In this document: positions 7,918 to 17,565 of the stretch, in pieces | How positions within the stretch are numbered: position 1 is the first letter of the stretch | How the letters are laid out: the number at the start of each line of letters is the position of its first letter | Source of the DNA: JANQJA01 sp047947185 | GTDB taxonomy: Bacteria; Pseudomonadota; Gammaproteobacteria; Pseudomonadales; Azotimanducaceae | Reading direction: 5' to 3' | DNA length: 64,000 bases | Assembly: GCA_047947185.1 (NCBI GenBank) | Contig: CP170502.1 | Span: forward strand, 4,712,001 to 4,776,000 | Notes under the pieces: model-generated | The model's input: only the letters and a program-made list of their open reading frames with translations | Told to the model about the DNA's origin: nothing | The model's database searches: none | Made by a program: the position numbers and the translations under genes

Positions 7918-10659
7918 ATGGTATTTCAGGTCATCAGGAAAATAGTTGGCAGCAAGAACGACCGCGAGTTGAAGCGGATGAACAAGGTCGTTGCGCGGAT
8001 AAACCAGCTTGAACCCGACATGGAGAAATTGTCGGATGGGGAAATTGCCGCGCAGCGGGACAAGTTCCGGAAACGATTTGAGGCTGGTGAGTCCCTGGAT
8101 GCCCTGTTGCCGGAAGCTTTTGCAACGGTGCGCGAGGCGGCGCGGCGCGCCCTGGGCATGCGCATTTTTGATGTCCAGATGATCGGTGGTATTACCCTGC
8201 ACGAGGGTAAAATTGCCGAAATGCGAACAGGTGAAGGTAAAACGCTGGTCGCAACCCTGCCGCTTTACCTCAATGCAATCCCGGGGGATGGCGTACACCT
8301 TGTCACCGTAAACGACTACCTCGCCAAGTGGGGTGCCGAGTGGATGGGGCCTGTATTCACCTCGCTCGGCATGACAGTGGGTGTTGTGCATGCCGGCCAG
8401 TCACATGACGAAAAGCGAGCCGCTTACCAGTCGGATATTGCCTACGGGACCAACAACGAATTTGGGTTTGACTACCTGCGGGACAACATGGCGTTTAACC
8501 TGGAGGACCGGGTCCAGCGTCCGCTGAATTTTGCCATTGTCGACGAGGTTGACTCCATCCTGATTGACGAGGCCCGTACCCCCCTGATTATCTCGGGTGG
8601 CCTGGAAAACACGTCTGAGCTCTATGCGACCATTACAAAAATTGTGCCGCAGCTTGTACGCCAGGAAAAAACCGCTGAGGACATTCTGAACGAAGTAGAG
8701 CCTCCGGGCGATTACTACGTCGATGAGAAACAGCGGGATGTGGAACTGACGGAAGAAGGGCACGTCAAGGTAGAAGGTCTGCTCATCAAACACGGTTTGC
8801 TGCAGGCTGGCGACTCGCTTTATGGCACTTCCAACCTGACCTTGCTGCACCATGTTCACAATGCGCTGAAGGCCAGCAGCCTGTTCCACAAAGACGTGGA
8901 CTATATTGTCCAGAACAACGAAATTGTAATTGTTGATGAGCACACCGGCCGAACCATGCCCGGGCGGCGCTGGTCAGGTGGTATTCACCAGGCAATTGAG
9001 GCAAAAGAGCGCGTACCGATTACCAACGAGACCCAGACGCTCGCTTCAACGACTTTCCAGAACTACTTTCGGCTGTACCACAAGCTTGCGGGCATGACCG
9101 GTACAGCGGACACAGAAGCCTTTGAGTTCAACCAGATTTACGGGCTTGAGGTGGTGGTGATCCCAACCAACCTGCCCATGATCAGGGTCGACCACAACGA
9201 CCTGATCTACCTGACGATTGATGAAAAGTTTGAGGCAATTGTCGAGTGTATCCTTGAAGCTATAGAGCAAAATGCACCCGTGCTGGTGGGTACCGCCTCT
9301 ATTGAATCGTCAGAGCGACTCTCCAACCTGCTCAAAAAACGCAAGATAAAACACAGCGTATTGAACGCAAAGTTCCATGAACAGGAAGCGGAAATTGTTG
9401 CCCAGGCAGGTCGACCGGGTACGGTGACCATTGCCACGAACATGGCAGGCCGTGGTACTGACATTATCCTGGGTGGCAACTGGGAAGCGGAAGTGGCGAA
9501 CATGGACAACCCGACGCCTGAGCAGATTGAGACTGTCAAGGAAGAGTGGCGCAGGAATCATCAGCTTGTGCTTGAGGCCGGTGGACTTCATGTGATTGGT
9601 ACAGAGCGACACGAGAGTCGTCGCATCGACAACCAGCTTCGTGGTCGGGCGGGACGTCAGGGCGACCCCGGGGTTTCACGCTTTTTCCTGTCCATGGATG
9701 ACAACCTGATGCGCATTTTTGCATCGGACCGGGTCAAGTCCCTGATGCAGCGTATTGGCATGGAGAAGGGGGAGGCCATCGAACACAAGATGGTCACTAA
9801 TGCGATCGAAAAAGCCCAGCGCAAGGTTGAAGGCAGAAACTTTGACATCAGAAAGCAACTGCTTGAATACGACGACGTCGCCAACGACCAGCGCCAGATG
9901 ATTTATGCGCAGCGCAATGAACTGATGGAAGCCGAGGATGTCTCTGAAACGATTGACGCCCTGTGGGGTGACGTGATCAGCCAGGTGATTGATGGATATA
10001 TTCCACCCCAGAGCCTGGAAGAACAGTGGGACATTGCCGGGCTGGAACAGGCGCTGCATACGGAGTTTGGCATCACGCTGCCCGTCAAGCGATGGCTTGA
10101 TGAAGATGATTCTCTGCATGAAGAACTATTGCGCGAGAGAATTGCCACTGAAATCCGAGACGAGTACAACAAGAAAGCCGAGGCTATTGGTCCCGGAATC
10201 AGGCAGTTCGAGAAACAGATTATGCTGCGGATTCTCGACAACCTGTGGAAGGAACATCTGGCTGCCATGGATTACCTGCGCCAGGGTATCCACCTGCGGG
10301 CCTATGCGCAAAAGCAACCCAAACAGGAATACAAGCGGGAGGCGTTTGAACTGTTTGAAGAGTTGCTGAACAACGTGAAGATGGAAGTCATCCGCACCTT
10401 GTCACGCGTGCGCCTGCAGAGTGAAGAAGACGTTGCCGCCATGGAAGCACAGCGCAGGCAGGAAGAAGCCCGGGCAAGAATGAATTTCAACAAGCAGGAA
10501 GTCAGCGCCCTGGGTGGCGCGAGCCCGGCGCCGGCGGCCGGGCGTGAAGAACCGCCACAACAAACACCGTTTGTGCGGCAGGAACGCAAGGTTGGGCGGA
10601 ACGAACCCTGCCCGTGCGGATCCGGTAAAAAATACAAAGCCTGTCACGGGAAACTCTGA
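7918..10659 (+). CDS. secA: Protein translocase ATPase SecA
   Basis: Motor ATPase of the Sec pathway, acting at SecYEG. The ATG at 7918 gives about 913 residues, beginning near the family start (VGSKNDRELKRMNKVV). Walker A is MRTGEGKTLVA, Walker B/DEAD is VDEVDSILIDEA; the second nucleotide-binding domain has GRGTDIILGG and ESRRIDNQLRGRAGRQGDPG. The C-terminus carries the zinc-binding SecB-contacting motif NEPCPCGSGKKYKACHG. A TTG at 7912 is in frame but less likely. No secM-like gene lies upstream; the M23 gene occupies that side. argJ follows 2 bases after the stop. Confidence 0.98.
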   Translation: MVFQVIRKIVGSKNDRELKRMNKVVARINQLEPDMEKLSDGEIAAQRDKFRKRFEAGESLDALLPEAFATVREAARRALGMRIFDVQMIGGITLHEGKIAEMRTGEGKTLVATLPLYLNAIPGDGVHLVTVNDYLAKWGAEWMGPVFTSLGMTVGVVHAGQSHDEKRAAYQSDIAYGTNNEFGFDYLRDNMAFNLEDRVQRPLNFAIVDEVDSILIDEARTPLIISGGLENTSELYATITKIVPQLVRQEKTAEDILNEVEPPGDYYVDEKQRDVELTEEGHVKVEGLLIKHGLLQAGDSLYGTSNLTLLHHVHNALKASSLFHKDVDYIVQNNEIVIVDEHTGRTMPGRRWSGGIHQAIEAKERVPITNETQTLASTTFQNYFRLYHKLAGMTGTADTEAFEFNQIYGLEVVVIPTNLPMIRVDHNDLIYLTIDEKFEAIVECILEAIEQNAPVLVGTASIESSERLSNLLKKRKIKHSVLNAKFHEQEAEIVAQAGRPGTVTIATNMAGRGTDIILGGNWEAEVANMDNPTPEQIETVKEEWRRNHQLVLEAGGLHVIGTERHESRRIDNQLRGRAGRQGDPGVSRFFLSMDDNLMRIFASDRVKSLMQRIGMEKGEAIEHKMVTNAIEKAQRKVEGRNFDIRKQLLEYDDVANDQRQMIYAQRNELMEAEDVSETIDALWGDVISQVIDGYIPPQSLEEQWDIAGLEQALHTEFGITLPVKRWLDEDDSLHEELLRERIATEIRDEYNKKAEAIGPGIRQFEKQIMLRILDNLWKEHLAAMDYLRQGIHLRAYAQKQPKQEYKREAFELFEELLNNVKMEVIRTLSRVRLQSEEDVAAMEAQRRQEEARARMNFNKQEVSALGGASPAPAAGREEPPQQTPFVRQERKVGRNEPCPCGSGKKYKACHGKL

Positions 10660-10661
10660 CG

Positions 10662-11870
10662 ATGGCTGTCGGATCATATTCAACGGAGCACGTGTCCGTA
10701 CCGGGAGTCCGGCTGGCTGCGATCGCCTGCGGTATCAAGAAAAATGGCAAACATGACCTGGTGCTGTTTGAGTTTGCAGAAGGCAGTACCACCGCGGGTG
10801 TTTTCACGCGCAGCCATTTTGCCGCAGCCCCCGTTATTCTTGGCAAGCGTCACCTTCAGGCTGCGTCTACGCGCTATTTTCTGATCAACAGCGGTAATGC
10901 CAATGCTGGCGTGGGTGAAGCGGGTATTGATGATGCGTTTGACTGCTGCAAGGCACTCTCGCAGCTTACCGGTGCCAGGCCAACCGCAGTGATCCCCTTC
11001 TCCACGGGTGTCATCGGTGAACGACTGCCGGTTGGAAAGATCACCGATGCGCTGGCGTCTGCCCTTGCGGAGCTTGCGGAAGACAACTGGCTGGCAGCGG
11101 CGCGCGGCATCATGACAACCGATACGCGGCCAAAAATCTGCTCCCGCCAGTTTGTGACGAATGGCAAAACTGTATCCATTACCGGCATTGCCAAAGGCGC
11201 CGGGATGATCCAGCCGAATATGGCGACCATGCTGTGTTACATCGCAACAGATGCTGCCTGCAGTCAGTCGGTGCTGCAATCCCTGCTGACGGCCGCGGTA
11301 GACAGCTCATTCAACAGAATTACCGTTGACAGTGACACTTCAACCAACGATTCCTGCATGCTGACCGCAACCGGACTGTCGCAGGTTGACGTCAGTACGC
11401 CGGGTGACGGCCAGAGCGCGTTTGCTGAGGCGCTGTCCTCCTTGTGTCTAGAACTCGCGCAAGGGATTATCCGGGATGGTGAAGGTGCAACCAAGTTTGT
11501 AGAGGTGCGGGTAGATCATGGGCGTACCACTGAAGAGTGCCTTGCGGTAGCTTACTCCATTGCCAACTCACCCCTGATGAAAACGGCACTGTTTGCCAGC
11601 GATGCAAACTGGGGACGGATTGTGATGGCCATTGGCAAAGCCCCGGTTGAGATAGATGTCAACAAACTGGATGTTCACCTGGGTGAGATACAATTGATGC
11701 GTGCGGGGCAGAAATCTGCTGACTATACAGAAGCGGCAGGTGCAGCAGTCATGGCCCAGGAGGAAATAGTGATCACCGTTGACCTGAACGCCGGTGAGGT
11801 ATCCGAGCGAGTCTGGACGTCAGACCTCTCCCATGAGTACGTGACCATCAACGCCGAGTACCGTACCTGA
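10662..11870 (+). CDS. argJ: Bifunctional ornithine acetyltransferase / N-acetylglutamate synthase ArgJ
   Basis: Moves acetyl groups in the cyclic arginine pathway. About 402 residues. The self-cleavage site is recognisable in KGAGMIQPNMATMLCYI; the nucleophile Thr is about residue 189. Other family blocks: LINSGNANAGVG, STGVIGERLP, NRITVDSDTSTNDSC and SPLMKTALFASDANWGR. It starts 2 bases after the secA stop, so it is probably cotranscribed with secA. Whether it does both reactions or only the ornithine transfer cannot be told from sequence. Confidence 0.95.
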   Translation: MAVGSYSTEHVSVPGVRLAAIACGIKKNGKHDLVLFEFAEGSTTAGVFTRSHFAAAPVILGKRHLQAASTRYFLINSGNANAGVGEAGIDDAFDCCKALSQLTGARPTAVIPFSTGVIGERLPVGKITDALASALAELAEDNWLAAARGIMTTDTRPKICSRQFVTNGKTVSITGIAKGAGMIQPNMATMLCYIATDAACSQSVLQSLLTAAVDSSFNRITVDSDTSTNDSCMLTATGLSQVDVSTPGDGQSAFAEALSSLCLELAQGIIRDGEGATKFVEVRVDHGRTTEECLAVAYSIANSPLMKTALFASDANWGRIVMAIGKAPVEIDVNKLDVHLGEIQLMRAGQKSADYTEAAGAAVMAQEEIVITVDLNAGEVSERVWTSDLSHEYVTINAEYRT

Positions 11871-11883
11871 ACTGCCGGTTTGA

Positions 11884-12084
11884 CTAGGTATCACCATCCC
11901 GGTCCAGGTCTGCGGCGGTGGTATCGTCGTAATCGGCATCCTCGGGGATAAATCGGTTCCCGCTGGCCCACTCTCCAAGGTCGATGAGCTTGCAGCGCTC
12001 GGAGCAAAAGGGCCGAAAGGTGTTTGACTCGACCCATTCAACCGGTTTCCTGCACAGTGGACAATTGACGCGGGTTATTGGCAT
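11884..12084 (-). CDS. yacG: DNA gyrase inhibitor YacG
   Basis: Small zinc protein of 66 residues. The four Cys ligands are in the typical arrangement: VNCPLCRKPVEW and RPFCSERCKLIDLGEWA, followed by an acidic tail. E. coli YacG binds GyrB and inhibits gyrase. It lies just downstream of coaE, the usual partner, and is convergent with argJ (13-base gap). Confidence 0.93.
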   Translation of the reverse strand: MPITRVNCPLCRKPVEWVESNTFRPFCSERCKLIDLGEWASGNRFIPEDADYDDTTAADLDRDGDT

Positions 12085-12099
12085 TGTCTTGATTTACCT

Positions 12100-12723
12100 T
12101 TACTGGGATTCGGGATTGTCGGCGTCCAGGGAACCGGTTGCCAGAACAAGGTACTTCTGATGCAGTTGTTCAACGGCCGCATCCAGCGTTTCCATTGAAC
12201 CCTCGTTGGTGATGATGTCATCAGCATAAGCCAGTCGCGTTTCGCGACTGGGTTGCGCGGCCATGATGGCCAGCACCTGCTCCCTGGTACTCTGGTCCCG
12301 CGCCATGACGCGGGAAATTTGTGTTTCGACACTGACATCTACAACCAGGTTCCGGGCAACCAGGGGTGATTTTCCCCCGCCACTCGACAACATGAGGAGA
12401 GCGTAGGCTGACTCGCTGGCCGCGAGGATTGCACGCAACTCGGTCATGATGGCGGGCACGGTAATGGATTCAAGCACTTTGCGCTCGGCCTCATTGCTGA
12501 AAACGATGTTGCGCAAAGCCCGCCGGTCCAGGGTGCCATCGGCATTCAGAACACCTTTGCCAAAATGCTCAACAACTGCCTGCAGGGCCGGACGACCTGG
12601 TTCCACCACCGTACGTGATGCCACATCGGCGTCTGCAATGGTGATGCCCCTGGCGGCAAAAAGATCGGTCACGGCTGTTTTGCCGCTCCCGATTCCGCCG
12701 GTGATGCCAACAACAAAACTCAT
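12100..12723 (-). CDS. coaE: Dephospho-CoA kinase CoaE
   Basis: Last enzyme of coenzyme A synthesis. The start at 12723 gives MSFVVGITGGIGSGKTAV with a Walker A loop and about 207 residues. The start overlaps the pilD stop by one base (TGATG), implying translational coupling. One oddity: the family block that usually reads PLL(F/Y)E is SSGGGKSPLVARNLVVDV here, so the stretch before it (about residues 110-125) looks unusual. The pilBCD-coaE-yacG order is typical of gammaproteobacteria. Confidence 0.93.
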   Translation of the reverse strand: MSFVVGITGGIGSGKTAVTDLFAARGITIADADVASRTVVEPGRPALQAVVEHFGKGVLNADGTLDRRALRNIVFSNEAERKVLESITVPAIMTELRAILAASESAYALLMLSSGGGKSPLVARNLVVDVSVETQISRVMARDQSTREQVLAIMAAQPSRETRLAYADDIITNEGSMETLDAAVEQLHQKYLVLATGSLDADNPESQ

Positions 12724-13595
12724 CAGAAAGCCGCAAACTGCAGGTAGCTTGCCACAATGGTATCGCCCCAGATCAACGCGACGAAGCCTGCAATGGCAAG
12801 ATAGGGACCAAACGGAATGGGATGGGAGCGGTCCCTGCCCAGTGCAATCAGCGAACCACCAATGATGGTGCCAGCCAGCGAAGACCCCAGGATAATGAGC
12901 GGCAACATTTGCCAACCCATCCAGGCGCCCAGCATCGCCAGTAGTTTGAAGTCACCGAAACCCATGCCCTCTTTCCCTGTCACCAGTTTGAAGACCTGGT
13001 AGACAACCCAGAGTACAAGATAGCCAGCGACGGCACCCCAGAATGCGTCCATGAATGGCGCAACCAGGTTGGCAGAATTCACGATCAGGCCAAGCCAGAG
13101 AAGGGGCAGGGTGATGCTGTCGGGAATCAGTTGGGTGTCATAGTCAATCAGGGAAGCTGCAATCAGGCCAAATGTCAGCAGACAGCAGGCGAGCCCGGCG
13201 GGCGTCAGGCCAAAGCGCCATATGACCAGCACACTCAGGCCGCCTGTCAGCAGTTCAACCAGTGGATACCTGATTGAGATGGGCGTTTGGCAGGCTGAAC
13301 AGGCCCCGCGCAGGAACACATAGCTGAGAACAGGAATGTTTTCCCATGCCCTGATGGCATGGCCGCAGCCCGGGCAGCGGGAGCCGGGTACCATCAGGTT
13401 AAAAGCTGTTGCAGTTGGTGGGGCCTCTAGCTTCAGGATCTCGCGTGCCTGTTCGTCCCACTCGCGCTCCATCATGACGGGCAACCGGTAAATCACGACA
13501 TTCAAAAAGCTGCCCACAATGAGACCAAAACACAGGACAAAAAAGTAGATGAGAACAGGGAATGTTGCCTGTAGTGCGGCCAGGTAGTCGAGCAC
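12723..13595 (-). CDS. pilD: Prepilin peptidase / N-methyltransferase PilD
   Basis: Inner-membrane aspartic protease that cleaves and methylates type IV prepilins and type II pseudopilins. About 290 residues. It begins with a membrane segment and the GSFLNVVIYRLP block; two CxxC pairs (SRCPGCGH, GACSACQT) form the zinc-binding methyltransferase loop; catalytic Asp residues lie in SLIDYDTQLIPD and in GMGFGDFKLLAMLGAW. Several further membrane helices follow. It probably serves both the pili and the GspA/GspB-associated secretion system whose genes lie at 47.5-50 kb. Confidence 0.96.
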   Translation of the reverse strand: MLDYLAALQATFPVLIYFFVLCFGLIVGSFLNVVIYRLPVMMEREWDEQAREILKLEAPPTATAFNLMVPGSRCPGCGHAIRAWENIPVLSYVFLRGACSACQTPISIRYPLVELLTGGLSVLVIWRFGLTPAGLACCLLTFGLIAASLIDYDTQLIPDSITLPLLWLGLIVNSANLVAPFMDAFWGAVAGYLVLWVVYQVFKLVTGKEGMGFGDFKLLAMLGAWMGWQMLPLIILGSSLAGTIIGGSLIALGRDRSHPIPFGPYLAIAGFVALIWGDTIVASYLQFAAF

Positions 13596-13610
13596 GGGGA
13601 AGGGGCTGGC

Positions 13611-14843
13611 CTAGTGGCCGCCACCCCCACCAATGGCGTCGCCCATGGAGAAGATGGGCAGGTACATGGCAATAATCAGGCCACCAATAACAACACCCAG
13701 GAAAGACATGATGATGGGCTCCATCAGGCTGGTGAGCCCTTCAACCGCATTGTCGACCATCTCTTCATAGTAGGTTGCAGCTTTGTCGAGCATGCCATCA
13801 AGGGCGCCCGACTCTTCGCCAATCGCCACCATCTGGATGACCATGTTAGGGAATACATTAACCTGCTTCATGGAGTAGTTGAGCTGGATACCACTCTCGA
13901 CATCGTCCTTGATCTTGTTGATTGCCTCCAGGTACACCACATTGCCAGCCGCGCCGGCTACCGATTCAAGCGCATCGACCAGCGGGACACCCGCCGCAAA
14001 AGTTGTCGACAGCGTTCGGGCGAAGCGTGCAACACAGGACTTGTCCAGAATGTCACCGAGGATGGGCATTTTGAGTGCCAGTCGTTCCTGGCCGTCGCGT
14101 ACGGCCTGGGATCGCTTGTGGGCTTCCTTGTAGGCCATGTAGAGCGCGCCAATTCCCACCACAATGGCCAGCCACCAGTCCTGCATCCAGTTGGACATGT
14201 TTACAACCAACTGGGTAAATTCAGGCAGTTCCGCGCCAAAGCCGGCAAAAATCTCTTCAAACTGGGGGACAACCTTGATCAGCAGGATGCCAGATACAAC
14301 GCCGGCAACAACCAGTACCGCGATGGGGTAGTTCATAGCGCTTTTTATCTTGGCCTTGAGTGCCTCGGATTTCTCCTTGTAGGTAGCGAGTCGGTCCAGC
14401 ATGGTTTCAAGCGCACCGGACTGTTCACCGGCGTCAACCAGGTTACAGAAGAGGTCGTCAAAGTAGGCCGGGTGCTGGGAGATGGCATAAGAAAAGGAGT
14501 TACCAGCCGAAACATCATCCCGGATCTTCAGGATGAGGTCTTTCATCATGGGGTTGTCCATGCCGTCTGCAACAATCTCGAAAGACTGGACGAGCGGTAC
14601 ACCGGCTTTCATCATAGTGGCCAACTGGCGCGTAAACAGGGCGATATCACCGGGCGTAATCTTGGCGCTGAGCGCCGCCAGCGAAAAGCCCGCTGACTTT
14701 TTGGTCACCTTGGTGGGGTTGATGCCCTGCTTGCGCAGCTCAGCCTTGGCGACATTGGCGTTGGAACTGGTGATCTCGCCTTTGGTCTTGCGACCGGCTT
14801 TGTCAGTGCCTTCCCATGCAAATATTGTGTTTGCAGCTGCCAT
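13611..14843 (-). CDS. pilC: Type IV pilus inner-membrane platform protein PilC
   Basis: Platform protein of the pilus motor. 410 residues with the two-fold GspF-type repeat: ALFTRQLATMMKAGVPL and later ARFARTLSTTFAAGVPLVDALE, each followed by a helical bundle and membrane segment. Conserved GEQSGALETMLDRLA and its second-copy partner GEESGALDGMLDKAA are visible. A ribosome binding site (GAGGTAGGAC) precedes the ATG. It lies between pilB and pilD on the same strand. Confidence 0.96.
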   Translation of the reverse strand: MAAANTIFAWEGTDKAGRKTKGEITSSNANVAKAELRKQGINPTKVTKKSAGFSLAALSAKITPGDIALFTRQLATMMKAGVPLVQSFEIVADGMDNPMMKDLILKIRDDVSAGNSFSYAISQHPAYFDDLFCNLVDAGEQSGALETMLDRLATYKEKSEALKAKIKSAMNYPIAVLVVAGVVSGILLIKVVPQFEEIFAGFGAELPEFTQLVVNMSNWMQDWWLAIVVGIGALYMAYKEAHKRSQAVRDGQERLALKMPILGDILDKSCVARFARTLSTTFAAGVPLVDALESVAGAAGNVVYLEAINKIKDDVESGIQLNYSMKQVNVFPNMVIQMVAIGEESGALDGMLDKAATYYEEMVDNAVEGLTSLMEPIIMSFLGVVIGGLIIAMYLPIFSMGDAIGGGGGH

Positions 14844-14886
14844 GTCCTACCTCTGAATTTCAGGGAATCCCAACGTGGAACCCGTG

Positions 14887-16608
14887 TTAGTGACCACTGG
14901 TCACACGGTCAACCTCTTCGATACTGGTCAGACCGTTCTTAACCTTAATCAGCGCCGACTGAAAGATATTATTGAAACCTTCTCTCTGACACGCTTCGGC
15001 GATCACAATGGAGTTGCCATCCTCCATAATGATCTTCTGGATCTCGGGCGTGATTCGCACGACCTCGTAGATACCGACCCGCCCCTTGTAACCGCTGCCG
15101 CCACACTTGTCACAACCGTTGGGGCCGTAAACTTCCAGCCCATTATCCACATCTTCCTCGGAAAATCCTTTTTCGATGAGTGCACTCTTGGGGATATCAC
15201 GCTTGACCTTGCAGTCACACAGGCGCCTGGCCAGACGCTGGGCAACAATCAGGTTAATGGAAGTGGCGAGGTTAAATGCCGGTACACCCATGTTCCGCAG
15301 TCGGGTCAGGGTTTCCGGTGCACTGTTGGTATGCAAGGTTGACATCACCATGTGGCCCGTCTGCGCGGCCTTGATTGAAATCTCGGCTGTTTCAAGGTCC
15401 CGGATCTCACCGACCATGACAATGTCAGGGTCCTGACGCAGGAAGGAGCGCAGTGCCTCGGCAAAACCCAGACCAACCTTGTGGTTAACGGGGCACTGGT
15501 TGATACCTTCAAGGTTAATTTCGACCGGGTCTTCCGCCGTGGAAATGTTGAGCTCCGGGGTGTTCAGGATATTGAGCCCGGTATAGAGCGAAACTGTTTT
15601 GCCGGAACCGGTTGGTCCCGTCACCAGGAACATCCCCTGTGGTTTGTGCAGGGCGTCCAGGTACAACTTTTTCTGATCCTCTTCATAACCCAGTGCGTCA
15701 ATACCCATCTTGGCACTGCTCGGGTCCAGAATCCGCAAACAGAGCTTTTCGCCAAACAGCACCGGCAACGTGTTGACCCGAAAATCGATGGCTTTCGACT
15801 TGGATATCTTGAGTTTGATCCGGCCGTCCTGTGGTACCCGACGTTCGGAGATGTCCATCTGGGACATGACCTTGAGGCGTGCAGAGATTCTGGGCCCAAG
15901 GTTTACCGGTGGTCGTGCAACTTCATGCAGGATACCGTCTGTCCGGAAACGAACCTTGTAGGACTTTTCGAAGGGTTCAAAGTGAAGGTCAGAGGACCCG
16001 CCTTTAATGGCGTCCATCAGCATTTTGTTAATGAAACGGACCACGGGTGTGTCATCAGCGGCGCTGGTAACGGCGTCATCATCACCACCGCCACCCGCTT
16101 CGTCGACTGCCTCTAGGTCGAGGTCGACGTCATCGTCGCCCAGGTCACCAAGTCCACCGCCTTCCTGTGATTCAAGGAAAGCCTCAATAAAAGCGCTGAG
16201 CTTGTTTTCCTCAACCAGTACTTCTTCGGTCGAGATGCCTGTCTGGAACTTGATTTCGTCCAGTGCTTTCCGGTTGGTTGGATCTGAAACTGCAACAAAC
16301 AGCCGGTTACCCCTGTGGTATATGGGAATTGCATGGTTGGCCCGAATGAGCTTTTCATCAACCAGGTTCTTCGGGATGGCCTCCGGGTCCAGGGCGGTGA
16401 TGTCAAGTAACGGGGTGCCGAATTCTTCTGAGGCGGCATTGGCGATGTCTTTGGCACTCACCAGGTTGTTTTGCACGAGGTGCGTTACAAAGGGCACCCG
16501 CGTCTTCTGCGCCTCTTCTGAAGCTTCCCGGGCTTTTGCTTCTTCAAGAAGGCTGTCTTCGACCAGCCGCCTCGCAAGCCCGCTCAGTTGAATGGGGTTT
16601 GCTGCCAT
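14887..16608 (-). CDS. pilB: Type IV pilus extension ATPase PilB
   Basis: Hexameric ATPase driving pilus assembly, 573 residues. Domains: N-terminal MshEN-type region (about 1-150), an acidic linker with DDDVDLDLEAVDEAGGGGDDD, then the ATPase core with Walker A TGPTGSGKTVSLY, Asp box, Walker B (RQDPDIVMVGEIRD) and His box (AAQTGHMVMSTLHTNSA). A zinc tetracysteine motif follows (CDCKVKRDIP, CDKCGGSGYKGR). It is divergent from pilA. MshEN domains in some relatives bind cyclic di-GMP; whether this one does is unknown. Confidence 0.96.
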   Translation of the reverse strand: MAANPIQLSGLARRLVEDSLLEEAKAREASEEAQKTRVPFVTHLVQNNLVSAKDIANAASEEFGTPLLDITALDPEAIPKNLVDEKLIRANHAIPIYHRGNRLFVAVSDPTNRKALDEIKFQTGISTEEVLVEENKLSAFIEAFLESQEGGGLGDLGDDDVDLDLEAVDEAGGGGDDDAVTSAADDTPVVRFINKMLMDAIKGGSSDLHFEPFEKSYKVRFRTDGILHEVARPPVNLGPRISARLKVMSQMDISERRVPQDGRIKLKISKSKAIDFRVNTLPVLFGEKLCLRILDPSSAKMGIDALGYEEDQKKLYLDALHKPQGMFLVTGPTGSGKTVSLYTGLNILNTPELNISTAEDPVEINLEGINQCPVNHKVGLGFAEALRSFLRQDPDIVMVGEIRDLETAEISIKAAQTGHMVMSTLHTNSAPETLTRLRNMGVPAFNLATSINLIVAQRLARRLCDCKVKRDIPKSALIEKGFSEEDVDNGLEVYGPNGCDKCGGSGYKGRVGIYEVVRITPEIQKIIMEDGNSIVIAEACQREGFNNIFQSALIKVKNGLTSIEEVDRVTSGH

Positions 16609-16786
16609 AGCTATTTAGTTCCAAAAGGTCATATGTAATGACACAGGGCACGTGCCTGTATGACAAGAATTATATAGGTAAAAGTGTACAGTCGACCCCC
16701 CGGTGTGTCGATAGCCGCAAAGCCTTGTATGGACAGCCGTTCGTCGGGGCTGAAGGTTGACCTGGGTTCAGGTCTGGTTCCGCCAG

Positions 16787-16863
16787 GTGACAAAATTTGT
16801 CACTTTTGGACCCGAAATGTGTATTACAATGGTTATACAGATGACCAGAAGTGACAAATTTCG
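16787..16863 (+). promoter_or_regulatory. Two GTGACAAA elements upstream of pilA, candidate PilR sites
   Basis: A near-perfect inverted repeat, GTGACAAA-A-TTTGTCAC, occupies 16787-16803. A second copy, GTGACAAATTTCG, starts at 16851 and keeps only one full arm. They lie about 105 and 50 bases upstream of the sigma-54 -24 element, a plausible place for an enhancer-binding activator such as PilR. The pilS/pilR genes are not in the window, so the regulator is inferred. Confidence 0.55.
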
Positions 16864-16906
16864 TTTCTCCCTGCCGATGAACGGTCGATAATCGCCTCAA
16901 TCAAGC

Positions 16907-16922
16907 TGGCACGCATATTGCT
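16907..16922 (+). promoter_or_regulatory. Sigma-54 promoter of pilA
   Basis: CTGGCACGCATATTGCT matches the RpoN consensus TGGCACG-N4-TTGCW exactly: -24 TGGCACG at 16907-16913 and -12 TTGCT at 16918-16922. It lies about 80 bases upstream of the pilA start. PilA genes of Pseudomonas-type bacteria are known to be transcribed by RpoN with PilR. Confidence 0.88.
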
Positions 16923-16999
16923 CCCATATAATCACCTGGCGCACTTGGACTTAGCTTCTCGGTGTCAGTTCACAAACTAAAATTTTGGAGCTCGTTCAA

Positions 17000-17452
17000 A
17001 TGATCAATAAACTGCAACAAGGTTTTACCTTGATCGAACTGATGATCGTAGTTGCGATTATCGGTATTCTCGCTGCAGTTGCTTTGCCTGCTTACCAGGA
17101 CTACATCGCGACCGCAAACATGACCAAGGTTAACTCTCACTACGAAGAAGCCGTTCGTCTGGCGCGTACAACCTACGTCAAAGCCAACACCCAGTCGGCC
17201 CTTGGCCTGACTTCAACAGCACCGACCACAGCTTCTGGCTGGATCGCGCTGTTCAACCCGGGTGGCAACCTTGCTCCTGGTGGTGGTGCCGCTTACCTGG
17301 GTGCTGCTGACAACGCAACTGGCGCGGTTGGTGTTGTTTCTGTCAACGGTGGTACTGCATCACTGGCTGACGACAACGTGACGATCCTGCGTCCTGCTTA
17401 CGCAGACCTCGGTGCAGCAACTTCTATCATCACTGCTGCTTCTGAGATGTAA
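17000..17452 (+). CDS. pilA: Type IV major pilin PilA
   Basis: Pilus subunit of 150 residues. The ATG at 17000 has GGAG at 16987-16990 upstream. The leader MINKLQQG ends at the PilD cleavage site before FTLIELMIVVAIIGILAAVALPAY, with Glu5 of the mature protein present. The globular part has no Cys at all, so it cannot form the usual C-terminal disulfide loop of Pseudomonas-type pilins; it is instead rich in Gly, Ala and Thr. An intrinsic terminator follows. Expression is probably RpoN dependent. Confidence 0.93.
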   Translation: MINKLQQGFTLIELMIVVAIIGILAAVALPAYQDYIATANMTKVNSHYEEAVRLARTTYVKANTQSALGLTSTAPTTASGWIALFNPGGNLAPGGGAAYLGAADNATGAVGVVSVNGGTASLADDNVTILRPAYADLGAATSIITAASEM

Positions 17453-17479
17453 GATCCCTTAGGGGGTTTGATTCGAAAA

Positions 17480-17506
17480 AAGGCCGGGACTCCCGGCCTT
17501 TTTTTT
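17480..17506 (+). terminator. Intrinsic terminator after pilA
   Basis: AAGGCCGGGA and TCCCGGCCTT form a near-loopless GC-rich hairpin followed by eight T residues, 28 bases after the pilA stop. Confidence 0.92.
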
Positions 17507-17565
17507 GCGCGAAGTTTCTGTACGAGTGGTATATTTTGATGGGTTGCTGAAACAGGTATGACAAC

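Larger units (their letters stand above)
16609..16999. other. pilB-pilA divergent intergenic region
   Basis: A 391-base region without a gene. The pilA side holds a close sigma-54 promoter match and two GTGACAAA elements (listed separately). The part near pilB (about 16620-16760) shows no gene; it presumably contains the pilB promoter, but no convincing -35/-10 pair was found by eye. Confidence 0.8.

Noticed and set aside
13614..14696. A 360-residue plus-strand frame opposite pilC
   Set aside because: Shadow of pilC; His- and Asn-rich, no family features.
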